NCBI RefSeq assembly: GCF_018143015.1 | Contig: NC_054740.1 | Coordinates: 70,209,356 to 70,273,355, forward strand | Reading direction: 5' to 3' | Length of the DNA: 64,000 bases | From: Lytechinus variegatus | Lineage: Eukaryota > Echinodermata > Echinoidea > Temnopleuroida > Toxopneustidae | In this document: piece after piece, positions 34,126 to 44,564 of the stretch | Layout: every line of letters starts with the position of its first letter | How positions within the stretch are numbered: position 1 is the stretch's first letter | Program-made: the position numbers and the translations under genes | Notes under the pieces: model-generated | What the model saw: only the letters and a program-made list of their open reading frames with translations | Told to the model about the DNA's origin: nothing | The model's database searches: none

Positions 34126-35362
34126 TCTTCATAAAAAACATACAAATAAAAAAGTATAAATATTTCAATAAAATACATTATGACAAAAGTGAGTATATTT
34201 AAGAATAGTGGAAGGATCACTGAAAAGTTACAAGGAACTTATAAGTTAATGATCCTGGAATTAACACAAACAACACAATTAAAAAACAAATGCAGTAAGG
34301 AAATACAGTGCCTGGTATTATGCTTTGGATAATATATTCCAAATTCCGAGCAATCCAGCCAGAGGCTCTCTAAGGATATGGCTGGCACTTGTTGTAGGTG
34401 TCTAAAATGGACTACTGCTCCATTTTTTGTGTGTTGATAACTGCATGTCCTTGAATTTTTCTTATTTCAAGAAACCTATCATTGATGTGGCAGGCTATGA
34501 TGTGATGGTTTATTTATGTGTGTCTCAAGCCAGTCCCTTATGTTGTATATGATGTGTATCCCTTTTGCTATTGTGTTTGGCTTCTTGTTTGAAAGTGGAA
34601 TATGGTGTAGAAAAGATGAAAGTGTTGGATTGTTTAATGGTTTGATGTATTAGGTGTTGATATCCTACTAAATGGCTGATCTATATCTTTGTGGGTGTGT
34701 TCCTTTTATCAAGAAGCACAATTTGATCTGTAAAGACAAAACAAGAGAAGTACTTAAAACAATGGAACAATTAAGAGGAGTAGTTCATGTTGTAATAGTA
34801 TCATATTTGGCACTATTGCTGTCTACAAACATTACCAATCTATCTCAAATATATTGGGATTAACTGATGTGAAAGTATCTATTCCTACCAATACAAGTCC
34901 ATACATAATATTGACATTGCTATCAGAATAGTAGTGCCACCTGTCTATATAGGCCACATGAAATATACTTACCGGGACTGTTTTTTTTTTTCACATTCCC
35001 AATTTTTTTCAGCAGCCAATATGTCTATCTTTATGACTAAATTGATACAAATTGTTACTTTGATTCTATTTTTCCTTTAGACTGTTACTCTTTTGAACAT
35101 GTTGAATTCCACAAGAAGAGCACACAAAGCAAGGAGACATTGATTTTTGTTCTCCGTACCGCAGTTATCTATTTAGAGATATCAGGTAGAGAATTGACAT
35201 ATATATTGAGAACTTGAAGAGGAATGTGTGCAGTTAGGTTTGAGTCATGAGGACATTGTTTGTTGTCAAGAAATATGCTGTCCCCTCCCATGGACTATTG
35301 TTCTAGTAACATGTGATGCAAGTCTCCATGCTAATGAAACTGATTTTGCCATTCTGTAAAAT

Positions 35363-35704
35363 TTAGGAATGCTGGTCCATTCCATCAATGAAGATGCCAT
35401 ACTTGTCTGGTTGTTGTCTTGCTCTTTGTGCATGTTTGTAGTACTTCATTATTTCAGTTCTGTTAAAAACAATGAATGCTTTACTGAAACTCAATTTATA
35501 GATTTTGAACAGCGTAACTGATGTGAACAAAAGGGTGAAACCTGCTTGATGTGTAACAGATAAGCCTAAAAAGCCGTTTTGAACTATCCTGTAAAATTTT
35601 AATTGATATAGAGTAAGACCGCCAAATATCAGACACTTAAAGGAGGTTGGCCTTCCATCTTCATCGATTATTTTCTTTGCTCCCTGTACAACATTGTGAA
35701 ACAA
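35363..35704 (-). pseudogene. Fragment of transposon-like protein with DGMDQ motif
   Basis: The conserved part is the C-terminal third, TEIMKYYKHAQRARQQPDKY followed by GIFIDGMDQ. This motif marks a group of uncharacterised transposon-derived animal proteins in which the Asp is probably part of an RNase H-like core (inference). The first 70 residues are hydrophobic and probably intronic. An exon boundary near KYYKHAQ is likely, but I could not fix it. Confidence 0.45.
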
Positions 35705-36189
35705 ACAAGACTACAATCCCACCGCGAGCTCAAATATATTTGATATGGGTCTGAAGAATGGGATTTAAATAAAGCGTCACATGTAAAAGGAGCAACTGAA
35801 AGTAAAAGTGATATTCATAGGCATGCCTAAAATTTTCAATCTAAATGCATTATATAATTTTAGTAGATCTACTCTTGATCATAAAAGAAAAAAAATATCA
35901 AAAAGAGTAAGTGTACAATCTTAATCTGCTTTATCTCCCTCCTAAAAAGAAGTAAATATAAAAAAGTAGATATAAGTATGACTTCTTAACAGAAACAGTT
36001 GGGGGGGTGAAGATGTACATTGCATGATGGGTGTAAGTATCTGCTTTCAATCCCACAAAGTTTGCACACTACCCCAGATGCCCTAGTAGGTGCTAGCTTG
36101 TTTGGTATAAGTGGAAACTTAGTTGGCCAGAGATCAGATGTTGAGTATTCCAGACAAGGTGGATATTCATTTCACTTGTTCTACAGCTC

Positions 36190-36986
36190 AATGAAAAAGT
36201 CTATTTTGCCAAAGTTTGTCAGCCTTGCTACAGAACAGGTAACGAGCGCACCGGGAGCATTTCCCTTTGCCATCCTTCTGACGACTTGCATGTTTGCATC
36301 TGGAGGAGGAGGTTGCTGGGTAGCTTTCATTTGAAGGTAGGTCTTGTAGGTGTCTTTTGATGCCAGTACTTGGGTGGTGAACTTCTGGTATGCTTCGTAA
36401 GCTTCTTGGTGCTGTATTGGATGACGGGTATAGTGGAGGCAGGTGGTGCTGGTGCATTTGGAGAAGAGTAGCATTCCATCCATCCGGCGCAGATGTGAAG
36501 AGGACAAGTAGAAGGATTCCATGATCTGCGGGTGCTGATGGAGTAGTCTGAGTGAAGAAAGTGCAGTCTGGACTGATGGTTGGCTTGTGTTGTGCTGTGT
36601 CTTGTGTAGATGGGATGGCCATCGAACTTGAGTCCTTCCCAATAATCTTGGAGTAAGCCCAAAGCCTGGTTGAAGACTGCCTTCTCCTTCTCCTGTAGCT
36701 CTTCTGCTGGTAGCTGCTGTTGCCTCAGAGGATGAGTTTCGCCAGGGAGAATATCGCTGAGGTAAACCCCAGAGAGCTTCTTGGTCAGCACATATTTCAT
36801 ATCTACGGTAGATCTAGAAGTAGAAATTCTAGATGTCCTTTTATACAGGCTTCTTCCTCCAAAACTGACTTCGCTATTGATCGGCTTATGCACTACGTTA
36901 ATTAAAAATAATTTGAATTTTAACCCTAACTTAAGTCTGCTTCGAGTACCAGGACATATGACTATGTTACCCTCAGACTTCGGCAT
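36190..36986 (-). CDS. Overlapping uncharacterised ORFs, frame uncertain
   Basis: Two minus-strand frames of 219 codons (36327-36986) and 153 codons (36181-36642) overlap by about 315 bp. The upstream one includes QQLPAEELQEKEKAVFNQAL and GLLQDYWEGLKFDGHPIY, which looks like a helical protein. The downstream one includes HQEAYEAYQKFTTQVLASKD and a proline run (QQPPPPDAN). A single frameshift would join them into one protein. I recognise no domain. Confidence 0.35.
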
Positions 36987-37223
36987 ATTAAAATTTACAT
37001 TGATTGGATGGTTAGATTTTGTTTGATCTTATACGAATTACGACTGAATAAAAAAATTTTTTGTAGACCTAGATGTATGTTATTTTGTTGTTTTATTAAA
37101 CTATTTCTTTTTGTTTGCTCTTCCAATTTGCATTACGATTAAGTTCTTAGATTTAAAGAACAGCATCGGTCATTGCTAATCAAATTTAATTTACTTACTA
37201 GGCAGATCCCATTCTGAGAAACG

Positions 37224-37654
37224 TCAGTGTAGACACCGCTTCATTATTTTTTTTCCTTGAATTCCACATCGTCGAACTGGTTCTTTATCTGGATGAAATC
37301 GGAGGGGAGAATTCGATGGATGATCTCCGTCAGGAGAGACACCTGGCCAGCCTCCACCTGTCTTTCTGATTTCCTTCTTGTGATCACTCCATTCTCTTTT
37401 TGCCGAGAATTTGATCCTTTTCCATTGGTCTTTTAAGGATTTGAGATCTCTCACACTTTTCCAAATCAGGCATGAAATTGATCTAATATATGTATCCAGG
37501 AGCGATTTTTGGTCGTCAGCGAGTCATAGTCTTTCTTCTTACTTTCTATTTGGTCCAACTGATCCTGGATTAGTTGAACCTAGAGGTTCTTTTTTTCGCA
37601 GGACCATTCGGCCGTTCGTTTTTCTCCCAGGAGTGGCCATTTTACAGTGATGTT
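37224..37654 (-). pseudogene. Myb/SANT-like domain, copy B
   Basis: This is homologous to the first exon of copy A. It starts at an ATG at 37640 (MATPGRK) and carries KNRSWIHILDQFHA, then LKDQWKRIKFSAKREWSDHK and EIRKTGGG. Two in-frame stops (near 37589 and 37474), a disruption near 37455 and a frameshift near 37350 inactivate it. After the last shift the reading resumes as LLTEIIHRILPSDFIQIKNQF. The similarity to copy A extends 14 bp upstream of the ATG and ends abruptly at 37654, where the coding sequence of another gene (37656-38500) stops. Confidence 0.68.
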
Positions 37655-37655
37655 G

Positions 37656-38500
37656 TCATCAACTCCTCATATATGGTACTATCTTCCCTTCCTTGTAGCT
37701 CCCCAAGGGTAGATGCCAAGTGTCGAATTTTTTCTTAAAAAGCATCAACAGCAGCATCAGTATCACCTGCTGCCATCTCAACCATTGCCATAGTCCATGA
37801 GCTGCCATCAGGGAGAGTCACTTGGAAATTCTGATACTTGCAATGGTGTTTAGTAGTGCCATCCCCATGAATGCAGTTTCCAATAGCATCTTCAGGTCGA
37901 TTTGCATTCATTGCCAAAGCAACTTCAATGGAAGCTAAGCGATTAGCCTCCAGAGACAGCCTAGAACGTGTCCCTGCAGATGGAAGCCAGCTGACTGTTT
38001 TGCCCGTCAGATTTTTTAGGACTGTCCTAATTACTTTGTTTACTTTATTCATTGAGACATTCATTGATAGCAGCTCCATTACAGTCCTCCTTATACTATC
38101 TGTGTATCTGCCATTTTCAAATGACATTATCTCATCTTCATCCAGACAGAGGATTTGTTCCAATTCCTGAACCCTCTTTTGTAGAAATTTCACACGTTTT
38201 TGGATAGCATCCTTGTCAGTATCATCAGCATGGGTGCTCTTTCTTGTGTTTTTATGTTTTTCATACCACATTTTCTGATACATTTTTCGGCGGTTGTCAT
38301 GTTTAAGTGAGGATTCAATTTCCATCTGTTCAGCGGTTTCCTTTGCTTTGGACATTTGTTCCTGGCTTATTTTTAGTTCTTCTTTCAAGTCTTTTACGAA
38401 CCATTCTAGTGAAAAGTTTTCACTTTCAAGCTCCTTCACACGTTCATCCCTCTTAATTCTTTTGTTTACATTTCTTGTGTTTAGATGTGAAAGCTTCTCC
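37656..38500 (-). pseudogene. Large coiled-coil exon
   Basis: The acceptor is TACCTCAG just above 38500, giving EKLSHLNTRNVNKRIKRDER as the first residues. Charged heptads run through KELESENFSLEWFVKDLKEE and again through RVKFLQKRVQELEQIL. The conserved end contains HGDGTTKHH, where an Asp at the end of a beta-strand may be catalytic by analogy with DDE proteins (inference). The sequence ends exactly where the Myb/SANT copy B begins. Confidence 0.55.
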
Positions 38501-38566
38501 TGAGGTACAAATATATGGAACACAATCATGAGCAAGAAATCTTAAGTTGTGGAAGTGTTGTGGCAG

Positions 38567-38745
38567 TGTGGAAGTGCCGTGGCCGTGTGATCTAGGGCAC
38601 CTGACTAGCACATGAAATTCTGGAGTTCGATCCCCGGCCACGGAACTTATGCCCTTGAGCAAGGCATTTATTCAACTGTGCTCTTTTATCATACATTGAA
38701 ATAAATGGAAATGCTATCAGCATTGTTTGAAACAGTGTGTGTGTG
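38567..38745 (+). mobile_element. tRNA-derived SINE
   Basis: The sequence GTGGCCGTGTGATCTAGGGC resembles an A box, and GGAGTTCGATCCCCGG at about 38622-38637 is a good B box; the flanking GTGGCCG/CCACGG would close a tRNA-like acceptor stem. It is followed by a non-tRNA body containing CCCTTGAGCAAGGCATTTAT and a TG-repeat tail. It lies in the intron between exons of the coiled-coil gene. Confidence 0.75.
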
Positions 38746-39375
38746 TATTTGTTTAAAAAAAAAAAAAAATCTAAAGTGTTTTGATTTCTTTATTACATAA
38801 CATATTCTCGTGCACATTTTACAAATTACTAAATTCTTTTAATAGAAAAAAGTAGCTTTTATAGATTGCTCCTTACAAATAAACTCACCATTTGAAGTAT
38901 TTTCTTCCAAAACAGATGTTGACGGAGTCTGTTCACTTGCACTCAGGGATGAACAAGACAGTGTATCCTCTGTAACAAAGGAAAAATAAAGTAAAGTATT
39001 CTAGCAGTATATACAAAGTTCAGCTTCATCCCTTGCAATTGTTCCATGAATATATATATATTCAAAACCAGAAAACACTAACACATATCAAGTACCTTAA
39101 ATTGATAAAACAAAAAATAAAATATGCTGTGAAGTATTCTGATGAACTGATTCATTCAACTTGATAAGAGATGGTAGTTCTTAAAATTCTTTAAAAAAAT
39201 TCTGACAGCAAAAAAAAACCCACTTCAAAATGAAAATCAAAATGAAAATTTCATGTACTGATCAAAAAAAAAATAAAGAAAAAAAAAATTCCATATTTTC
39301 TGCTAATTTTTAATTTAGAGCATTAGTTTCTTTATGCAAGGTGGGAGAGCTAGAGAAAGTGCCTGTGTACACGTA

Positions 39376-39541
39376 CAGGCGCCGCTGAACGGTTTTCAAA
39401 GTGGGGGGGGGGGTGGGGGCTGAGCCAAAAGTGGGGGGCTGACCATGCATAAAATCACAATGATATGGTCATTTTTCGTTTTTGTACACTATTTTGGAAA
39501 AAAGTGGGGGGCTGAAGCCCCCCCCTGGTTTCGCGGCCCTG
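39376..39541 (+). mobile_element. MITE with G-rich arms, copy 1
   Basis: The ends CAGGCGCCGC and, inverted, CAGGGCCGCG flank a body with GGGCTGAGCCAAAAGTGGGG and GGCTGACCATG. The right arm reads GGGGCTGAAGCCCCCCCC. The same body occurs in reverse at 44030-44176. Confidence 0.75.
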
Positions 39542-39759
39542 TATAGACTCCGGCAATTAAAATTACACGGGGGGGGGGGAGGAAGGGGGTTGGCAGCCCA
39601 GAATATCTGCACTTAAGTCACTTTGGGGAAGGGGAAATTTTTTTTTAAAAGCTCACCAAGACTGCAAGCAGGTGATGGAGAAGCTCTCGCCTTCATATGA
39701 TCATTGCCTGAATCACCTTGAACACCTCCATGTTGACTTGTCTGAAAACTTTCTTCCTG

Positions 39760-42700
39760 AATATGGGAAAAATTCAAATGATGTACTCAATATATAAGTA
39801 TGGCATTAACTCTACAATGAATTAAGGAACTAATGTGCTTTCAAACCAGTGTCCAATAAAATTAAAGCAGTTCCACCACCCACAGTTGTGGCATGTTGCT
39901 GCTGGAATGGCTGGACATGGGGATGCTTGCGTTAATTTTAACAGCTCAGCTCCATTTTAATATTTGTGATGAAGTAAAAAAAAGAGACTAAATGTTAGGC
40001 CTCAGATTAAGGTTACAGGAAACTCGTTTAAATCAAATGAGATACATTCACAGACACAGTCAGTCTCACACTCGCTCAGAATCTCACAATTTACAGATCA
40101 TCAATTTAATGACATTCAGAGAGAGTCAGAATTTTTAGCTATTTTATAAGTCTGAGTTAGAAACAGAGTCAGATAAACTCTAATTAGAATTAACCAAATA
40201 TCGGCCAGTCTAACTTTGTACATTACGAGCATAAAATGAAAAGAAAACAAAATCTTTAGATCCTCATCGATCGTCTACAACTTCCAAGCACTACAAATTA
40301 CTGAAGAGTTTGGGGTGCTCTTCATGAAAGGGGAGAGTGCAAAATGTAGACTTTCTAAACTAAGATAAGTCAAGAAAGTCGCACACACACAAGAGTAATA
40401 GAAAATAGGCAAAGTGAAAGTGAAAGCAAGAGTCAAGACAGGAAAAGGAGGAAACTTAGGAATACTTACACACACGTCGACGACACCCGAGACATCGCCG
40501 GCGAAACATCAAAGCAATTAAGAACAGTCAGTAAAAAGTGTCGCTCCGTAGTATTGGTATCACCCAGGATTGGTTGATGTCAGAACTTGGATGGATGCGT
40601 GTTAGAAGTCCTCGAACCCGGAGCAGCAGTGTAGGTTGTGATCCTCACCGATGCTGCCCAGATCCGAGAATTGCGGATCTTGGCCGATACACCTTACGGG
40701 CTGCAGGGGACGCACATAATACGCGCGTGTGCAAAAGTGTGCACACGCACACGTGAGACCCGTCAGCCCAAAGAGGATGGATACCGAAGAGACAACACAA
40801 ATTCACAACATTACAATCACCAAAACACCACACCAAAATACATTCGTGGGACAACACATAATGACATATCAACGAGTTGACGAGAGTGATGAAAAACATT
40901 CCCAAACGGAAGATCATTTTGCAGGAAAATATTCTTAAGGAAATCGAACATAGAATAAAATATTGAATATATCTACTCACCTTTTTAGGTTCGCCTTCAT
41001 TATGGAAGCAGAAAATTGTTCGTAACAAGCGATTTCCAAATCAATTTCTCGGAATATCTTGATCTTGTTGACGATTCGGTGGCTGAATGTACCATTATGA
41101 TAGGTGGGTCCAGAAGTAGTATTAGAGAAAACAACAAGCTATATACCAAATAAATGAATACATATTATATAAAAAGCTAAAATTATATAATATTAAGGAT
41201 ATAATAATATTGTTTTATGTCCAAAAAATTAATTTCCATGAAATAAATATCCTGTTTGATATACGTAGAATCCCTCTGGAATCAATATCACCCCTTCAAA
41301 TAATCGACTCGCCCTCGCAGCAAAATGTAGATTGTCTAAGTGATCTCTTCTTTTTCTGTGATTTTTTTAGAGATGAGATGCTAGATTTTTGTTTTCATAT
41401 GGTTTAATGATATTTCAGTGAGAAATAAGGTACGTTAATTTGATTTTACTTTTGTTTTCTTGAAACTCTCATGGAAGTCTTTGTCCAAAATCAAATCAAC
41501 TACCACCGATGTGGAGCGGAGATTTCCGATGTTAATTTATTCATTGTTTAAAATAAAATAAAGCCGTAACAAAGCCCGGAAAAAAGTGTCGAAAAGACAC
41601 GAGTCAAAACGAGTTTTTCCCTGTCGATGTGATTTGGAGTGCTGCGAGCAGCTTGGTTGCGGATAGTGTGTAGCGTGCCAAGCCTGGCTGCTACAGCACA
41701 GGTTTCATATTCGCATCGTGTGTGTGTGTTTCTCACAGTACATCGGACATGCAGTGAGAGTTTTTGTCGAGGTGATTACGTCATTAGAATGAAACCCCTA
41801 GTGATGGATTCCAGTTTATGCCATCCTCTTCCATCCATTGCCCGGATGGTCTGAAGTCATAGTGATTTCAACAAACCAAGGAGATAAAGTGATATCTCCT
41901 TGAACAAACTCAATCCCCGCAGGGGACATCATAGACTTTGGTAGAAAATTCTTTTTCACAATTTTTCTTATGCCTCCCCAGGTATCTGGAATTAAAGAAG
42001 TCCATTGTGAATTCCTGCTTTATCTACTGAACTGTTTTATTCATTCCTATTTTTGGTGCTTGCAGGGCTTTCTTGACTTAATCTCTATCACCATGTTTCA
42101 GTGTTATGTGACAGGAGTTCTTCGCTGTGAAATACGTTTAACTTCCCCAAATTCCAGGAATTTTGCACACCAATCTTTGTATGGTACTTTTGCTCAGCCC
42201 AAATCGAATCACAACATCCTTTTTTTAGCTGTACAATTGCTTGGGTCTTGAGGAGGTTCGATGAGCAAGGCAGCTTGAAACATGTTATAAACCAGCACTC
42301 AAGAAGTGACACTTTTACCTCAAACATACACTAATGAGGGCAGATCTTTTTAAAAAGGCATAATAAATTTACTCAAAATTTAAGTGACCACATGAATAGC
42401 ATTCAAACACATCTCATTCTTTAAAGATAGCACCATTCACAACAGACATTTGTCCAAAACACTCACTTTCAGCTGCATGGGCCAATTCTATAAAGAAATG
42501 AATATGTATTTTAAAACATTCTACAGCAGACGACACATCATCGTAAAAAGGAATAATGAAGCTTTTCTGTGATACCATATTCATTTTGTACAGGCCTACT
42601 TCACTAACAAAAAAGATATCATTCCTAAAACTTTGGGTTGCAGTTTTTTAGGGGTTTATATGCACAGAAAACGAAATATTAGTGGATATACTTTTGTAAT

Positions 42701-44025
42701 ACTCATCACTGAAAGCCCAGTTTTTATAGTGATTCACTGGGGGAAATGAGGTAGATTATGAACATGCTTTTGCACCTATTTTGGTGCGTTTGAGAGTTTA
42801 TAGTTAAAATATTGATTCTCATAAGGAATGAATTTTCACAAACTTCTAAAAAAAATCAAATGGGACAGCAATTTTGTGTTTTTAGCCCATTTACAAATAT
42901 ACTATGTTATTTGTTACTCCTAAAATGATTGTTATTAGGGCAATTCCATATGTGTTGTACAGGACATTTTGACAACAATTTATAGTCTCTTAGTTGAATG
43001 CTTGAGCAATGCAACTTTCTTTTTTTTTCACTTATAAAGTAAAAGTGGGTAGTGTTGTGAAAAACTGATAACCAACAAAGAATGCTTGAGTAAATTGTAT
43101 GGGTGAATGAAAGGTGAAAATGTTGTGTGTTGTACAGGACTCAGAAGGGGACTCAGAAATGTCCCGTACCACAAACACAAAATTTTTACCCCTAATTCAT
43201 CATTGGAAAAATATTTTTGTTGGCTGTCATTTTTTTACCTGACAATCAAAAAGTGCTTTAATATTACCACAAACAAAAATTGAAGTTCCTTGTTTGTTTG
43301 ATCAGCAGGTTGAAACTTGTGAAAATGGCTGATTTTTCTAGCATAGAATTGCCATTAATAAATTAGATCTGCATTTTATAGTTTTGTTTTGAAGTTGTTT
43401 ATTGACAGTTCTTGAATACTATTAAATGCAAAAAAAGGCTGAAAAGGATGTCTGCTACTGTATAAGATGTGCCACATAATTTTGATAAGGGTGTCTTATT
43501 TTGGTGTAACAACATTTCCTAATTAACATCTGTAATATTGTAAGGTGATGTGCTTGAATTAAAGGCAACAATGTTCAAGTGTCTTTTTAAACTTGTTTAC
43601 CCTGACTGTGTAATGACCAATATTTGGAATTGAAGCATCTGTGATGCTGTGATGATTTTGAATTTATTGTGGATCCTAATAATAAAATAGAAATAAATCT
43701 GCTACTGTAAGTATGCCTATTCTCTTTATTTTTTCAGTATTAAACACTTTGAATATCCCATCTTTTATTGATATAAGAGAGAGAGAGAGAGAGATTGCAA
43801 AAGATTGATAAAACAGATTTGAACACAAAGATGGGTTGTGATCCTTGGTCAATGCATATTTCATGAATTACACTAACTGTAGCAAAGTGGAAAAGGGTTC
43901 TTCATAATGAATGCACATCAGTGCTAAACCCATGCTTGTTGCTATGGTTTGACCATTAATAGCCCCAAATTTTGAATCAATGATTCCACTGTTGGAAAAA
44001 GTGTGTGTGTGTGGGGGGGATGGAT
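39760..44025. other. Repeat-containing region without supported genes
   Basis: A possible tiny first exon lies at about 40468-40512 on the minus strand (MFRRRCLGCRRRV before a GTAAGT donor), but nothing confirms it. A second donor-like site is at 40980 after ATGAAGGCGAACC. The inverted-repeat element at 42939-43353 and a GA microsatellite at 43771-43794 are present. Otherwise no structure is seen. Confidence 0.45.
42939..43353. mobile_element. ~415-bp inverted-repeat element, copy 1
   Basis: It begins GGCAATTCCATATG and ends ATAGAATTGCC, giving short terminal inverted repeats (GGCAATTC). The body includes TTGTACAGGACATTT and AATGTCCCGTACCAC, themselves an internal inverted pair. A copy in the opposite orientation lies at 61756-62144. 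Confidence 0.75.
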
Positions 44026-44029
44026 GGGT

Positions 44030-44176
44030 TGGATGGGCTTCAGCCCCCACTTTTTTTCTGAAACCGTGTACAAAAACGTAAAAATTACCATCTGATTGTG
44101 ATTCTTGCATGGTCAGCTCCCTTCCCCACTTTTTGCTCAGCCCGCCATTTTCAAAACCATTATGAGGCCCCTGAAT
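44030..44176 (-). mobile_element. MITE with G-rich arms, copy 2 (inverted)
   Basis: Read on the minus strand, it has CAGGGGCCTCATAATGGTTT, then GGCTGAGCAAAAAGTGGGG, GAGCTGACCATGCA, TTTTTGTACACGGTTT and GGGGGCTGAAGCCC, in the same order as in the copy at 39376-39541. Confidence 0.75.
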
Positions 44177-44399
44177 GGCAACAATGATCTAAAACAAACA
44201 CATGAATTGGCAATTCTATAAGACAACATCCATTCATAATTGGACAGTTTCTCACTATGCAGGATAAATCAAGCATAATCAACTCATGAAATCTGCATGT
44301 ACCATGGTTCAAATCTGTGGATTCAAACCTCATTTGTGATTTTTTGTTTTGCAGAGGCAGTGAGGAGTCGATTTTGTTATACATGTACTGCTATAATAA

Positions 44400-44560
44400 G
44401 GCATGATAGCTCAGTCAGAAGAGCGGGGGGTTCTTATTGCAGTGACCCAGGTTTGATTCACAATTAGTGCGCTAGTGCCCTTTTGTAAGGCATTCACACC
44501 CTCATTACCACGTCCCTCACAGAGGCCCTTAAGCCATCGGTCCTAGGATAAAAAAAAATC
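44400..44560 (+). mobile_element. tRNA-derived SINE, second family
   Basis: GGCATGATAGCTCAGTCAGAAGAGC has the D-stem/A-box form (TAGCTCAGTCAG at 44407-44418) and GGTTTGATTCAC at 44450-44461 is a slightly decayed B box. The body with TGCCCTTTTGTAAGGCATTC and CTTAAGCCATCGGTCCTAGG follows. The anticodon arm does not fold as a functional tRNA, so it is not annotated as one. Confidence 0.75.
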
Positions 44561-44564
44561 AGGC

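Larger units (their letters stand above)
30920..35360. other. AT-rich region with foldback repeat
   Basis: No exon can be supported. It includes the foldback repeat at 32496-32701, a near-palindrome GATGCCCCTAGAGGGCATC at about 31581-31599, and at 34097-34125 a sequence that on the minus strand reads as a LINE-type tail (GTGGTAAATAAAGTTTCAAG). Confidence 0.5.
37656..39756 (-). pseudogene. Coiled-coil transposon-like gene, three visible exons
   Basis: The exons are 39657-39756 (EESFQTSQHGGVQGD...), 38889-38969 (EDTLSCSSLSASEQ...) and 37656-38500, all with AG acceptors; the first two have GTGAG donors and join in phase. The junction into the large exon is out of phase by one base, so a break has occurred there. 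The large exon has two coiled coils (about the first 150 residues) and a C-terminal conserved part: VIRTVLKNLTGKTVSWLPSA, IGNCIHGDGTTKHHCKYQNF and QVTLPDGSSWTMAMVEMAAG. An in-frame TAA interrupts at 37735, after which EKIRHLASTLGELQGRED continues. I recognise this as a family of uncharacterised proteins scattered in marine invertebrate genomes, probably transposon-derived; I cannot name it. Confidence 0.55.

Noticed and set aside
38581..38642. Possible functional tRNA gene
   Set aside because: The A box and anticodon arm are degenerate, and a SINE body with a TG-rich tail follows; it is a tRNA-derived SINE.
40468..40512. Tiny first exon MFRRRCLGCRRRV
   Set aside because: A donor site follows the ATG frame, but 13 codons with no confirmed partner are too little to call a gene.
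44401..44470. Possible functional tRNA gene
   Set aside because: The A and B boxes are recognisable but the arms do not fold and a SINE body follows.
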